A DNA stretch of 64,000 nt from Polyangiaceae bacterium (lineage in GTDB: Bacteria; Myxococcota_A; Polyangia; Polyangiales; Polyangiaceae): the NCBI GenBank assembly GCA_025936115.1, contig JAICTZ010000016.1, positions 1 through 64,000 of the forward strand, in the 5' to 3' direction. Shown one piece after another: positions 44,377-53,206 of this stretch. Positions within the stretch are counted from its first letter, which is position 1; every line of letters begins with the position of its first letter. The notes below the pieces were generated by a model that saw only the letters and a program-made list of their open reading frames with translations, searched no databases and was not told where the DNA came from. The position numbers and the translations under genes are program-made.

Positions 44377-46350
44377 ATGGTTCGACGGCTCGTCGCGCGC
44401 GTCTCGTTCTTGGCCGGCGTGGCGTTGCTCGTCGTCGCCGCCGTGCGAGTCGGCGCCGATCACGGCGCGCCGATCGAACCACGCGCTCCTGCGCTGCCGC
44501 AGGCGTCGGCCGCGGTGCCCCACGCTTCCCCGCAGAACGAAGGGGAAGAAGCGGCGTGTCAGGACGACGCGCTCGTCGTGCCGAGCGGACATCCCGTCGG
44601 GCTCAGCTGCGCGCAGGCGCGTTCGTTGCTCGCTGAAATCAGGACGCGCTTCGCGGAAGATTTACCGACGCCTGCGCCCGCCGCCTTCGCCGAGAGTCTG
44701 ACGAGCTGGCTCGATCCTCACGGCTTGTGGTCGGCCGCGGCAGACGCTCCCACGGGTCCGTTGATCGCGAGCGAGGCGGCAGCCTTGATCGACGAGCTCG
44801 GAGCCGGCGCGGGCGCGGATCGGCCGTGCGCGGCCGCGGGCGAAATCGGCGCCGCGCTCGAACATTGGGTCGGCGACTTGCGCGCCACCTTCGACGCGGC
44901 AAGCGCCGGCGCGCCCGCGCTTTCGAAGCCGGGCGCGTCCGAGGTCGCCCTCGCTTCGGCTTTCGAGGACGGCGACGTGACGGTGCCGGCGCAAACGCTC
45001 GCCGCCGAGCTCGGACGACGAGTCGGCACGGTGGAGCGCTCGTTCGGCGCGGCGCTCGAGCCGTTCGTACGCGCTTCGCGCGAGCGCTTCCTGCCGGGCC
45101 TGGACGCGCGCGAGTGGGAAAACGTCGTGCTGGCGGCCGCCGTGCGCAGTTACGTGAGCGTGGTCGATCCGCACGGCGCGTGGGCGCCGCTCGACGAAGA
45201 GTGGTCGCTCTACGCGGATGATCCGAGCTTCGACGACGACGAGCGTCTCTGGGGCGACATGCTGCGGACGGCGCTCGGCGTGCGCGTCGTCGACGCACCC
45301 ACGCCGCCGCTCGAGATCGACGATCTGGTGCTCGCGATTCAAGGCGTGCCGACGGTGGGACTCAGCGTCGAGCAAGTCGAGCAGCTCGCGCGCGCCGATT
45401 CGGTGAGCTCGGCCAACGGCCGCTCCGTCGTCGTCTTGCGGGAGGGCGAGGAAGCTCCACGCGAGCTCGTGGTCGAAGCGGAGGCCAGCGACGAGGACGA
45501 GACGGAGCCCGGCGAGAGCAACGTCGCGTCGACGAAGAAGTCGAGCTCGGACGCGGAGCTCGCGGTCGATTTCGTGCCCTACGGGCGCGGCACGGCCATG
45601 GTCGTCACGATCCGTTACGTGGGCGACGATCTCGGCGAGCGCCTATCGAACATCATCGAGGACGCCCTCGGGGCGCGCACGCCGCCGGTCGGGATCTTGC
45701 TCGATCTGCGTGGCAACGGTGGCGGTTCGACCGACGGCGCCGCAGCGGCGCTCGGTATCTTTCAACCGGGCGTCCCGGCGTTTCCGCTCCTGCACCGTGG
45801 ACAAGTGACGGAAGTGCTCGCGGCCGTCGCGCCCGCTGAGTCGAGTCGCTGGCGCGGCCCCGTGGCGGTGTTGGTCGACGGCGCGACGGCGAGCGCCGCG
45901 GAGATGCTCGCCGGCGGCCTCGCCAAGTACCGGCGCGGACCGCTGCTCGGCCAGCGCACCTACGGAAAAGGCTGCGTTCAGGAGTACTTCCGGGATCGCG
46001 TCGGTATCGGCGTGCTCCGGCTCACGACCCGCCTCTACACACTGCCGGACGGCTCGCCTGTCCAACGTCGTGGCCTCGTTCCGGATATTTTCGTCGGACC
46101 GGACGAGCCCGGCGAACACGAGGCAGACACACCCGGCACCCTCGAGCCGGCGGCCGGCCCCGATGTTCGCGCCCCGGGCCCGGCGGGTCCAAGCTGGCCC
46201 TCGAGTGCCGGACGCGTGGGCCCTTGCCCGGATTCGGTAATTTGCGCCGCGCTCCGCAAAGCGGCCGGCACGCCGATCGCCCGCGTTCGGCCCGAACCCG
46301 CGGCCAGAAAACGCCGGGCCCCGCGCTCCCTCACTGGCGCGACCCGGTAA
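44377..46350 (+). CDS. S41 family C-terminal processing peptidase
   Basis: This 657-residue protein has an N-terminal hydrophobic anchor (LVARVSFLAGVALLVVAAV). The S41 core lies about 420-570: the nucleophile Ser506 in VDGATASAAEML and the general base Lys531 in GQRTYGKGCVQ, 25 residues apart as is normal, with LDLRGNGGGSTDGA ahead. A PDZ-like region (around 310-365) precedes it and is interrupted by an acidic insertion (SDEDETEPGES). A long N-terminal region of about 280 residues, larger than in usual CtpA (about 400-450 residues total), may regulate substrate access. The C-terminal 90 residues are Pro/Ala/Arg-rich. It cleaves periplasmic or membrane proteins at their C-termini. Confidence 0.9.
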   Translation: MVRRLVARVSFLAGVALLVVAAVRVGADHGAPIEPRAPALPQASAAVPHASPQNEGEEAACQDDALVVPSGHPVGLSCAQARSLLAEIRTRFAEDLPTPAPAAFAESLTSWLDPHGLWSAAADAPTGPLIASEAAALIDELGAGAGADRPCAAAGEIGAALEHWVGDLRATFDAASAGAPALSKPGASEVALASAFEDGDVTVPAQTLAAELGRRVGTVERSFGAALEPFVRASRERFLPGLDAREWENVVLAAAVRSYVSVVDPHGAWAPLDEEWSLYADDPSFDDDERLWGDMLRTALGVRVVDAPTPPLEIDDLVLAIQGVPTVGLSVEQVEQLARADSVSSANGRSVVVLREGEEAPRELVVEAEASDEDETEPGESNVASTKKSSSDAELAVDFVPYGRGTAMVVTIRYVGDDLGERLSNIIEDALGARTPPVGILLDLRGNGGGSTDGAAAALGIFQPGVPAFPLLHRGQVTEVLAAVAPAESSRWRGPVAVLVDGATASAAEMLAGGLAKYRRGPLLGQRTYGKGCVQEYFRDRVGIGVLRLTTRLYTLPDGSPVQRRGLVPDIFVGPDEPGEHEADTPGTLEPAAGPDVRAPGPAGPSWPSSAGRVGPCPDSVICAALRKAAGTPIARVRPEPAARKRRAPRSLTGATR

Positions 46351-46406
46351 AAGGACGCGTCCGCGCGCTTCACGTGCTAAGCAGAAACTTAAGGCCTTTG
46401 GTCCTC

Positions 46407-47684
46407 ATGCCCCCGCAAGAGCCGGAGGCTCCGAGTGGCGGCGTGCTCGAGTCACCGTCCGCACCGCGCTCGGGGCCCGAGCCCACCATCTATCCCATCG
46501 ATCTCGAAGAGCAGATCGATCCTGACGCCGTCAAAGTCATGCGGCGTCTCGTCAAACAAGGGTACGAAGCGTACCTGGTCGGCGGCGGTGTGCGCGACCT
46601 CCTGGTCGGCTCGACGCCCAAGGACTTCGACGTCGCCACCAACGCGCGCCCGGACGACGTGCGCCGCTTGTTCCGCAACTCGCGCATCATCGGCAGGCGC
46701 TTTCGGCTCGTTCACGTGCTCTTCGGCGGCGGCAAGGTGATCGAGACGGCGACCTTTCGCCGCGCTCCGCAGCAGGACGACAGCGACAGCGACGACCTCC
46801 TGATCCGCAACGACAACGTCTTCGGTGAGGCGCACCAGGACGCCGCGCGCCGCGATTTCACCATCAACGCGCTCTTTTACGATCTCGAGCACCACGTCGT
46901 GCTCGACTGGGTCGGCGGCATGCCGGACATCGAGCGCCGCACGGTGCACACCATCGGTGATCCGTCGGTGCGCTTCCGTGAAGACCCGGTGCGCATCCTG
47001 CGCGCCATCAAGTTCTCGGCGCGTCTCGATTTCGGCATCTCGCCCGAGGTGTACGACGCGATGGTCGAATGCCGCGCGACGCTCGCGCGCGCTGCGAAAC
47101 CGCGCTTGTTCGACGAGCTGCTCAAGCTATTGCGTTGCGGCGCGGCGCACCGTGCATTCTGGCTGCTCTGGGAAATTGGCCTCCTCGACGTGCTTTTGCC
47201 GGAGCTCTCGACGTTCCTCGCCGATCAGCCGGATCACGAAGACACGCTCTGGCGGCTGCTCGACGAAATCGATCGCATGACGCGCGAGCGCGGCGCCCCG
47301 CTCGACGAAGTCGTGCTCGTCGCGGTGCTACTCGCCGAGCCGCTCAAGGAAGCGTGCCAGGGCGCGCGCGATCGCGTCGAAGCGGCGTATCGCTTCCTCG
47401 AGAACATCGTCGATCGGCTCAACATGCCGCGCCGCATCGCCGAACCGGTGCGGCGCGTGATCGCGATCCTGCCGCGGCTCGAGGGCGGGCGCGCCGGCCG
47501 CTTCCAGCGCACGAGCCTCTACCCCGCCGCGCTCGAAATCGCGACGCTCTACGCCCGCGCTCGCGGCGAAGAGCTCGCCGACATCGAACCGCCGCTCGGG
47601 GAGCCCGCGGGTGCGCCTTCCGAAGGCTTCGCTCCCGCCAAACGTCGTCGCCGTCGCCGCAAGCCGCGCCCCGAGCCTGCGTAG
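46407..47684 (+). CDS. pcnB: Poly(A) polymerase I (PcnB-like nucleotidyltransferase)
   Basis: This is 425 residues from the ATG giving MPPQEPEAPS. The class II nucleotidyltransferase head is YLVGGGVRDLLVGSTPKDFDVATNA, with the DxD in DFDV. RRLFRNSRIIGRRFRLVHVLF is the segment that separates bacterial poly(A) polymerase from CCA-adding enzymes. RRDFTINALFYD and FREDPVRILRAIKFSARL follow. The C-terminus is a basic tail (AKRRRRRRKPRPEP) that probably binds RNA. It adds A-tails to RNA, promoting decay by exonucleases. It could conceivably be a CCA enzyme, but the diagnostic segment favours PAP. Confidence 0.88.
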   Translation: MPPQEPEAPSGGVLESPSAPRSGPEPTIYPIDLEEQIDPDAVKVMRRLVKQGYEAYLVGGGVRDLLVGSTPKDFDVATNARPDDVRRLFRNSRIIGRRFRLVHVLFGGGKVIETATFRRAPQQDDSDSDDLLIRNDNVFGEAHQDAARRDFTINALFYDLEHHVVLDWVGGMPDIERRTVHTIGDPSVRFREDPVRILRAIKFSARLDFGISPEVYDAMVECRATLARAAKPRLFDELLKLLRCGAAHRAFWLLWEIGLLDVLLPELSTFLADQPDHEDTLWRLLDEIDRMTRERGAPLDEVVLVAVLLAEPLKEACQGARDRVEAAYRFLENIVDRLNMPRRIAEPVRRVIAILPRLEGGRAGRFQRTSLYPAALEIATLYARARGEELADIEPPLGEPAGAPSEGFAPAKRRRRRRKPRPEPA

Positions 47685-47716
47685 CGGGCGCGTGGGCGCG
47701 CTGAGCGCGTCTGGTT

Positions 47717-48757
47717 TCAGTTCGCGTTGAGCTCGACGCGCAGCAGTCGGCGGCCGATGAAGACGTAGTCGCCGTGCGAGAGCGGGCGCTCGGCCTTCAG
47801 GCGAACGTAGGTGCCGTTGCGGCTGTCGAGATCGGTGAGCAGGTACTTGCCGTCGCGTTCCTCGACCGTGGCGTGGCGGCCCGACATGTAGACGTCGGCG
47901 GGGAAGTTCAGGTCGCCGTCTTCGCGGCCGATCTGGATGCTGTTGCCGCGCGTGCAGACCGTCATGCCGACCGCGCCACCTTCGAGGATTTGGTTGAGGC
48001 GGAACGCGCTCGGGTATTTCGGCGATGAATAGAAGAAGGTGCCGTCCGGATCGGCGCCGTCGGAAGCTTTCGGCGTCGGGTCGAGGCGGAAGACTTGCTC
48101 GCCCGCGAGGAACTGGTCACCTGGCGCGATCTCGACCGTGCCGCGAATTCTGAAATAGACACCGTTGACCGACCCTTCGTCGCGAACGACGAGACGGTTG
48201 TCGCGGTAGAAGAAATTCGCGTGCTTGGGCGACACGAACGGATCGTCCGGGAACTCGACCTGGCCGGCTCGGCCGACGATGTGCTGGTCCGCCTTGAGGT
48301 GATAGCTCAGGCCCTCCATGCCCTCGCCGCGAACGAGGATGAGCCGCGCGCGACTCGGGTCCTGCATGTCCCCGTAGAAATCGACGGGCTGGTGCTGCAT
48401 CGTGTCCGGGACGGGGTTTCCGCAGCGACCGCAGAACTTGTGCCCGCTCGGAACGGGCGTCATGCACGACTCGCAGACGTAGTACTTGGCTTGTTCCATC
48501 GCTCGCTCCTCGAGCGCGGGCGACGTTGGTCCGCCCGCCACATTCGCGCCCAATGACCTTGCACCGAACGGAATCGATTGGGAACCGACTTTCGGCGGCA
48601 TGCTTTCGGTGCCGGGTGCGATGGCCTGGATAGGCTGGCCGGCCGAAGCAAGCTCGAGGTCCCCGCCACAACGGGCGCAAAACCGGGAGCTTCGCGGGTT
48701 GAACGCGTCGCAACGGCCGCAGGCGATTCCGAGCTCGTGGCGTTCGACGCCCAGCAT
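47717..48757 (-). CDS. Protein with two zinc ribbons and two FHA domains
   Basis: A 346-residue cytoplasmic protein. Residues 13-30 (CGRC, then CARC) and about 94-112 (CESC, then CGRC) are two Cys4 zinc ribbons. An FHA domain (about 150-230) has GRAGQVEFPDDPFVSPKHANF and DEGSVNGVYFRI; a second one (about 260-340) has IQIGREDGDLNFPADVYMSGRHATV and DLDSRNGTYVRL. FHA domains bind phosphothreonine peptides, so it may be a reader for Ser/Thr-kinase signalling, which is frequent in Myxococcota. No kinase gene is adjacent. It is convergent with pcnB. Confidence 0.88.
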   Translation of the reverse strand: MLGVERHELGIACGRCDAFNPRSSRFCARCGGDLELASAGQPIQAIAPGTESMPPKVGSQSIPFGARSLGANVAGGPTSPALEERAMEQAKYYVCESCMTPVPSGHKFCGRCGNPVPDTMQHQPVDFYGDMQDPSRARLILVRGEGMEGLSYHLKADQHIVGRAGQVEFPDDPFVSPKHANFFYRDNRLVVRDEGSVNGVYFRIRGTVEIAPGDQFLAGEQVFRLDPTPKASDGADPDGTFFYSSPKYPSAFRLNQILEGGAVGMTVCTRGNSIQIGREDGDLNFPADVYMSGRHATVEERDGKYLLTDLDSRNGTYVRLKAERPLSHGDYVFIGRRLLRVELNAN

Positions 48758-48821
48758 GCTTTATCGAGTTCGGAAAATAACGATAAGGCTCGCCGGGGTC
48801 CAGCGGCGTCGTTCGACCCGC

Positions 48822-49463
48822 TCAGCGAACGTACTGGAAGCGCCGGGACACGTCGAAGAAGCCTTCCCGCCCGACGAGCCGAAAAAACACCGTTTCCTTG
48901 CAGGTCGAGCGGTCGACGGGGCCGTAATCGCGTGAGTCATAAGGATAGCGGCGGTTGTCACTCACGAGCGCCACTTCGCCCGGCTTGAGCTCGAGCTCCG
49001 CCTTGGCGAGGTCGGCGGTCGCCTCGGCTTCACCCCGCGGGTGGATGATCCCGTTCGCGACCTCGAGCGAGCAGCGCTGCTCGACTTCGGGGCCACCTTG
49101 AGGAGGTGTGACCTTGAAGTGGTCGTCGGCGCAGGCGCCCTCCGAGCTCAACTGCCTCTCGTTCACGAAGACGTGCGTGCCTTCGATGCGCACGGTGTTC
49201 CGCTCCTCGCCGATCATGCGGCCGATCACGGCCCGCTCGGGGTGCTTCGGTTCAGGGCAGAGGACGAGCGCTCCGTACGCCGGCGGCGTGAAGCGCCACA
49301 GCAGAATCAGATCCCCGCCACGCAGGCTCGGTGCGATCGACGCCTCCAAGTACGGATCGCCGGTCGGCACCCGCCACGCCCGAATCGCCGTGGCGCGCAA
49401 AAAGCCAAAGAGCACGCACAGCCCGACGAAGCTCCAGAGCAGCCAGCGACCGAGCGCCCGCAT
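48822..49463 (-). CDS. Signal peptidase I (S26) homologue, catalytic lysine replaced
   Basis: A 213-residue inner-membrane protein with one N-terminal membrane segment (about 8-22). The box containing the nucleophile reads SIAPSLRGGDLIL, Ser42 retained where the family has SMxPTLxxGD. In the box where S26 enzymes have the general-base Lys (…KRxxGxPGD), the sequence is VIGRMIGEERN: the Lys position is Gly81. Box E is VSDNRRYPYDSRDYGPV, well conserved. The region between boxes holds three extra cysteines. It is either inactive, uses another base, or cleaves a special substrate. It lies upstream of the FHA protein by 64 bases, on the same strand. Confidence 0.85.
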   Translation of the reverse strand: MRALGRWLLWSFVGLCVLFGFLRATAIRAWRVPTGDPYLEASIAPSLRGGDLILLWRFTPPAYGALVLCPEPKHPERAVIGRMIGEERNTVRIEGTHVFVNERQLSSEGACADDHFKVTPPQGGPEVEQRCSLEVANGIIHPRGEAEATADLAKAELELKPGEVALVSDNRRYPYDSRDYGPVDRSTCKETVFFRLVGREGFFDVSRRFQYVR

Positions 49464-49500
49464 CGCCGATCAGCGTAACCGATCCGGTCGCCGTGACCTA

Positions 49501-50394
49501 TCAGTGGCACTCGACGGGCGGCAACTCGGCCTGGCTCATCCCGTCCACGACGGCTTGCGCCTGCGTGAAGAGCGGCCGCCACGCGTCGATGCGCGTGAAT
49601 TCGGCCTCGGCCCGCGTCTTCGGGTCGGCGTCCATCACGGCCTCCGAAATCACCCCCACGATGTTACCGGAGCCGATGTCCACGGCGGGTCCGCCCGAAT
49701 CGCCGGGACAGATGCTCGCTTCGACGCGGAAGTCGCGGCGCCACAGGTTCTCGATGGGGCCCCCCGAGCGAACCGTGCGCCCGCCGGAGCCGCCAAAGAA
49801 ACAACGTCCAAATCCGATGGGCGTGATGGGCGAGCCGAGCAGGGGCGCTTCGTCGAGCATGGCCTTGCGTGTGGCAACCCCGATGAGGCGCCGCTCGAGC
49901 ACGAGGATCGCGATGTCACCCTCCCCGCCGGCATAGCCGCACGTGGGTGCGATGACGGCGCGCACGCCGACTTCACCCCACGCGAACGGATCGCCGCCGA
50001 GCTCGACGCGCACGGACTCCGGGCCCACGTCGAGCTCGAGCATGTTTCCGCTCTTGCCGCGCTGCGACAGGCAGTGGTGCGCCGTGAGCACGCGGTCCTC
50101 GTCAATGAGTGAGCCGGAGCAGGTGACTGAGCCGGCGACGACGCGCACGACGTAGTCTTCGTCCGTCGCCAATGCGAGGGGTAGACCGATGAGGTCGTCT
50201 TCCGTACCTGCGGCGTCACGCGAGGCGGCTTGAGGGGCCTTGGTGTGGGCGCGCGGTAACAGCATGCAAGCGCTGCCGAACCAGCTACAGCACAAAATTA
50301 GGCTGAATCCGCGCCAACGCGAACTCCCCCCCGAGCGCGGCGACGACGACGCACCCAGCTTCCGCGACGATGCGTCTGCGGCCACTGTGCCCAT
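49501..50394 (-). CDS. Trypsin-like serine protease (S1 family)
   Basis: This is 297 residues from the ATG at 50394. A hydrophobic stretch (FSLILCCSWFGSAC) suggests a lipoprotein signal with a long positively charged lead. The catalytic triad is complete: His in VLTAHHCLS, Asp in GEGDIAILVL, Ser in SICPGDSGGPAV. The specificity pocket residue six before the catalytic Ser, normally Asp in trypsin, cannot be assigned reliably by eye. It is extracytoplasmic. It lies 37 bases upstream of the S26 homologue on the same strand; a functional link such as processing is unproven. Confidence 0.9.
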   Translation of the reverse strand: MGTVAADASSRKLGASSSPRSGGSSRWRGFSLILCCSWFGSACMLLPRAHTKAPQAASRDAAGTEDDLIGLPLALATDEDYVVRVVAGSVTCSGSLIDEDRVLTAHHCLSQRGKSGNMLELDVGPESVRVELGGDPFAWGEVGVRAVIAPTCGYAGGEGDIAILVLERRLIGVATRKAMLDEAPLLGSPITPIGFGRCFFGGSGGRTVRSGGPIENLWRRDFRVEASICPGDSGGPAVDIGSGNIVGVISEAVMDADPKTRAEAEFTRIDAWRPLFTQAQAVVDGMSQAELPPVECH

Positions 50395-50521
50395 GGAGCT
50401 CTGCAACTGACAACCCTGGAGGCGCGGAGTTCCTTACGGCGTAGGACGAAAGTTCTTAGCCCCCTAGGGCCAAGCCTACACGCGCGGACACGTGCTTACA
50501 GGGATCGTTACTATAGCGTCT

Positions 50522-51613
50522 TTAGTCGCTAACGACCAGATCGTCTTTGTGCACGACGACGAGCTCACTCCGACCTGCGCCGAGCACTGCTTCGAGTAGC
50601 GCGCCTTTCTTTCCGGCAGCGCGCGCGGCGTCGAGCGCGCCCAGGCGTGACAGCCCGCGTCCCACTTCTTGTCCGTCGGGTCCGACTAGGCGCACCGCGT
50701 CACCGACGGCGAACTCGCCGCGCACGCCGAGCACACCCACGGGTAAGACGCTCGCCTTGCCCGAGCGCACCGCGGCGACCGCGCCGGCGTCGAGCACGAT
50801 GGTTCCCTGCGGGCGCAACGTGAACGCAATCCAGCTCTGGCGCGCGCGAAGGGGCGCGCCGATCGCCGGGAAAAACGTGCCGACGTCCTTGCCGTCGAGG
50901 ATGTCGAGCAGCGCGGCTGGCCGTCCCGCGCGCGCGATCACGGCCGCGGCCCCGGCGCGGCAACCTTTCCGAGCCGCCTCGATTTTGCTGTGAATTCCGC
51001 CGGTTCCCACACGCGGCCCCGCCGCATCGAATTTGCCGATGACATCGCCGTCCGCGAGCGTGCTGATGCGCTCGCCGTTCTCGTCGAGCACGCCTTCGAC
51101 GTCGGAGAGCAACACCAAGAGCTCGGCGCCCACCAGGGGCGCGACCATGGCGGCGAGTTGGTCGTTGTCGCCGAAGTTGAGCTCCTCGATGGAGACGGTG
51201 TCGTTCTCGTTGACGACGGGCACGGCGCCCGCGTCGAGGAGCGCCGCGAAGGCTTCACGCGCGTTGTTCATGCGCTCCCGTTCCGCCAAGTCGGCGTGAG
51301 TGAGCAGCACCTGAGCGGTCGTCACGCCGACGGCGGCAAACGCTTCGTCGTAGCGGCGCATGAGGACGCTCTGCCCGGCGGCCGCGGCTGCTTGCAGCTT
51401 TGCCGTCTCCTTCGGGCGGCTCGGGTAGCCGAGCCGTTGCGTGCCGAGCGCGATGGCGCCGCTCGAAACGAGCACGACCGAGCGCTTGGCTGCCATCACG
51501 CTCGCGATTTCCCGCGCCAAACGCGGAATGAGCTCGGTGTCGCTCGCGAGCGAACGCGAGCCCACTTTGACGACGAGTCGTCGCGCTTTGGTGAGCTCTT
51601 CTCGGCCGTTCAT
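50522..51613 (-). CDS. proB: Glutamate 5-kinase with PUA domain
   Basis: This is 363 residues from the ATG at 51613. The amino-acid-kinase fold shows VVKVGSRSLA (phosphate loop), VVLVSSGAIALG, VPVVNENDTVSIEELNFGDNDQLAA, and GTGGIHSKIEAARKG. A C-terminal PUA domain (about 275-355) follows, normally feedback-related. It phosphorylates glutamate to gamma-glutamyl phosphate, the first step of proline synthesis. No proA is adjacent. putA, for the reverse direction, lies 8 kb further on in the same window. Confidence 0.96.
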   Translation of the reverse strand: MNGREELTKARRLVVKVGSRSLASDTELIPRLAREIASVMAAKRSVVLVSSGAIALGTQRLGYPSRPKETAKLQAAAAAGQSVLMRRYDEAFAAVGVTTAQVLLTHADLAERERMNNAREAFAALLDAGAVPVVNENDTVSIEELNFGDNDQLAAMVAPLVGAELLVLLSDVEGVLDENGERISTLADGDVIGKFDAAGPRVGTGGIHSKIEAARKGCRAGAAAVIARAGRPAALLDILDGKDVGTFFPAIGAPLRARQSWIAFTLRPQGTIVLDAGAVAAVRSGKASVLPVGVLGVRGEFAVGDAVRLVGPDGQEVGRGLSRLGALDAARAAGKKGALLEAVLGAGRSELVVVHKDDLVVSD

Positions 51614-51718
51614 GGGCGCCTGAGATACCACGCCCGACGCGTTCGGTAGCTCCGCCGCCGCGCCCCCGGTTGCCGCCCCAGATTGGGCCCTGTAAGGAGG
51701 AGTCGGCGTGGCACGTTG

Positions 51719-53206
51719 ATGTTGGCAATGCAGTCGAAACTCGGGCGCCCGCGATGGCGGCAGGTCAGCGCCGTACTTCCTCTCTGGGGAGCGGCGGTGC
51801 TGGCGGCAGGGTGCGGTGGCCCGCCCCCACGGTCGACGCCTGGCCCCGCCACGGCCAAGAGCTCGACGGCGGCGGGCCGGCAGAAGCTCGCCATCACCAT
51901 TTACAACTCGGACTTCGCGCTCGTCCGCGAGGAGCGGACCCTCCCGCTTGCCAAGGGGCGCGTCGAGCTCGCCTACGCGGACGTGTCGGCGCACATCCAG
52001 CCCGAAACGGTGCACCTGCGGGCGCTCGGCGCCCCGAACGCGCTCGAGGTGCTCGAGCAAAACTACCGTTACGACTTGCTCACCCCCGACAAGCTGCTCG
52101 AAAAGTACGTCGGCAAGCAGGTCAAAGTCGTCCGTTACAACGAGAGGCTCGGCGTCGAAGAAACGAAGCTTGCCGACGTCCTCTCGGTCGAGAACGGACC
52201 CGTGCTGCGCATCGACGGTGAGGTCACGTCGGGCGTCGCGGGGCGCTTCGTGTTCCCCGACGTGCCGCCGAACCTCGTGGCGAAGCCGACGCTCGTTTGG
52301 CTGCTCGCGAGCAACGTCGAGCAAGCGCGCGTCGAGGTGAGTTATCTCACGTCCAATTTGGCGTGGCGCGCCGACTACGTGGTCGTGCTCGACGCTAGCG
52401 ACAAGAAGGCCGATTTGACGGGCTGGGTCACGCTCGCGAACACGAGCGGCACGAGCTACGAAAATGCCGAGCTCAAGCTCGTGGCGGGCGACGTGCAGCG
52501 CATCATGCCGCCGCAACCCGAGCCCATGGTCGAAGAGGACGCGATGGTTGCCCCCGCGGCCCCGCCACCCCAATTCAAGCAAGAGTCGCTGTTCGAGTAT
52601 CACCTGTACACCTTGCAGCGGCCCACAACCGTGCTCGATCGCGAGACCAAGCAAGTGAGTTTGCTCGAGGCGCACGGCATCGCGGTCGACAAGAAGCTCG
52701 AATTTCGCGGCGCCGAGGGTTGGTATCGCGGCGCGTACGGGGAAATCGCGCAAAATCAAAAGGTCTCGGTCTACGTCGAGTTCGAGAACAGCGAGAAGAA
52801 CTCGCTCGGCATGCCGCTGCCCAAGGGCACGCTGCGCGTTTACAAGGCCGATCAGAGCGGGGCGCAGCAATTCGTCGGCGAGGACTCGATCGATCACACG
52901 CCGCGCGACGAGAAGGTCGAAGTGAAGCTCGGCGAAGCGTTCGACGTGGTCGCCGATCGCAAGCAGATGTCGTGGACGGCGCTCGGGGACTGCTCGAGCG
53001 AGAGCGCGTGGGAGATCGAATTTCGTAACCACAAAGACACGGCCGAAACCGTGCACGACCTCGAGCCCGTCAACGGAGACTGGGAAATCGTGCAGTCGAG
53101 TCAGCCCGCCGTGAAGAAAGACGCGCACACGTTCGAGTTCGTCGTGACCGTGCCGGCGCGCGGCGCGACCAAGGTGAGCTACCGAGTGAGGATTCGATGG
53201 TGTTGA
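51719..53206 (+). CDS. DUF4139 family lipoprotein (first of a tandem pair)
   Basis: This is 495 residues from the ATG at 51719; an AAGGAGG stands 18 bases upstream, a long spacing, so the true start could be one of the neighbouring ATG codons (51728). The N-terminus is a lipoprotein signal (VLAAGC, Cys32). The body is beta-rich and matches the DUF4139/MuiA-like repeat: ITIYNSDFALVREERTL, VLEQNYRYDLLTPDKLLEKYVGKQV, ISYLTSNLAWRADYVVVLD and GEDSIDHTPRDEKVEVKLGEAFDV. It ends with YRVRIRWC, a C-terminal cysteine. Molecular function is unknown; family members have been linked to envelope or mucoidy phenotypes. The second gene begins one base inside its stop. Confidence 0.85.
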   Translation: MLAMQSKLGRPRWRQVSAVLPLWGAAVLAAGCGGPPPRSTPGPATAKSSTAAGRQKLAITIYNSDFALVREERTLPLAKGRVELAYADVSAHIQPETVHLRALGAPNALEVLEQNYRYDLLTPDKLLEKYVGKQVKVVRYNERLGVEETKLADVLSVENGPVLRIDGEVTSGVAGRFVFPDVPPNLVAKPTLVWLLASNVEQARVEVSYLTSNLAWRADYVVVLDASDKKADLTGWVTLANTSGTSYENAELKLVAGDVQRIMPPQPEPMVEEDAMVAPAAPPPQFKQESLFEYHLYTLQRPTTVLDRETKQVSLLEAHGIAVDKKLEFRGAEGWYRGAYGEIAQNQKVSVYVEFENSEKNSLGMPLPKGTLRVYKADQSGAQQFVGEDSIDHTPRDEKVEVKLGEAFDVVADRKQMSWTALGDCSSESAWEIEFRNHKDTAETVHDLEPVNGDWEIVQSSQPAVKKDAHTFEFVVTVPARGATKVSYRVRIRWC

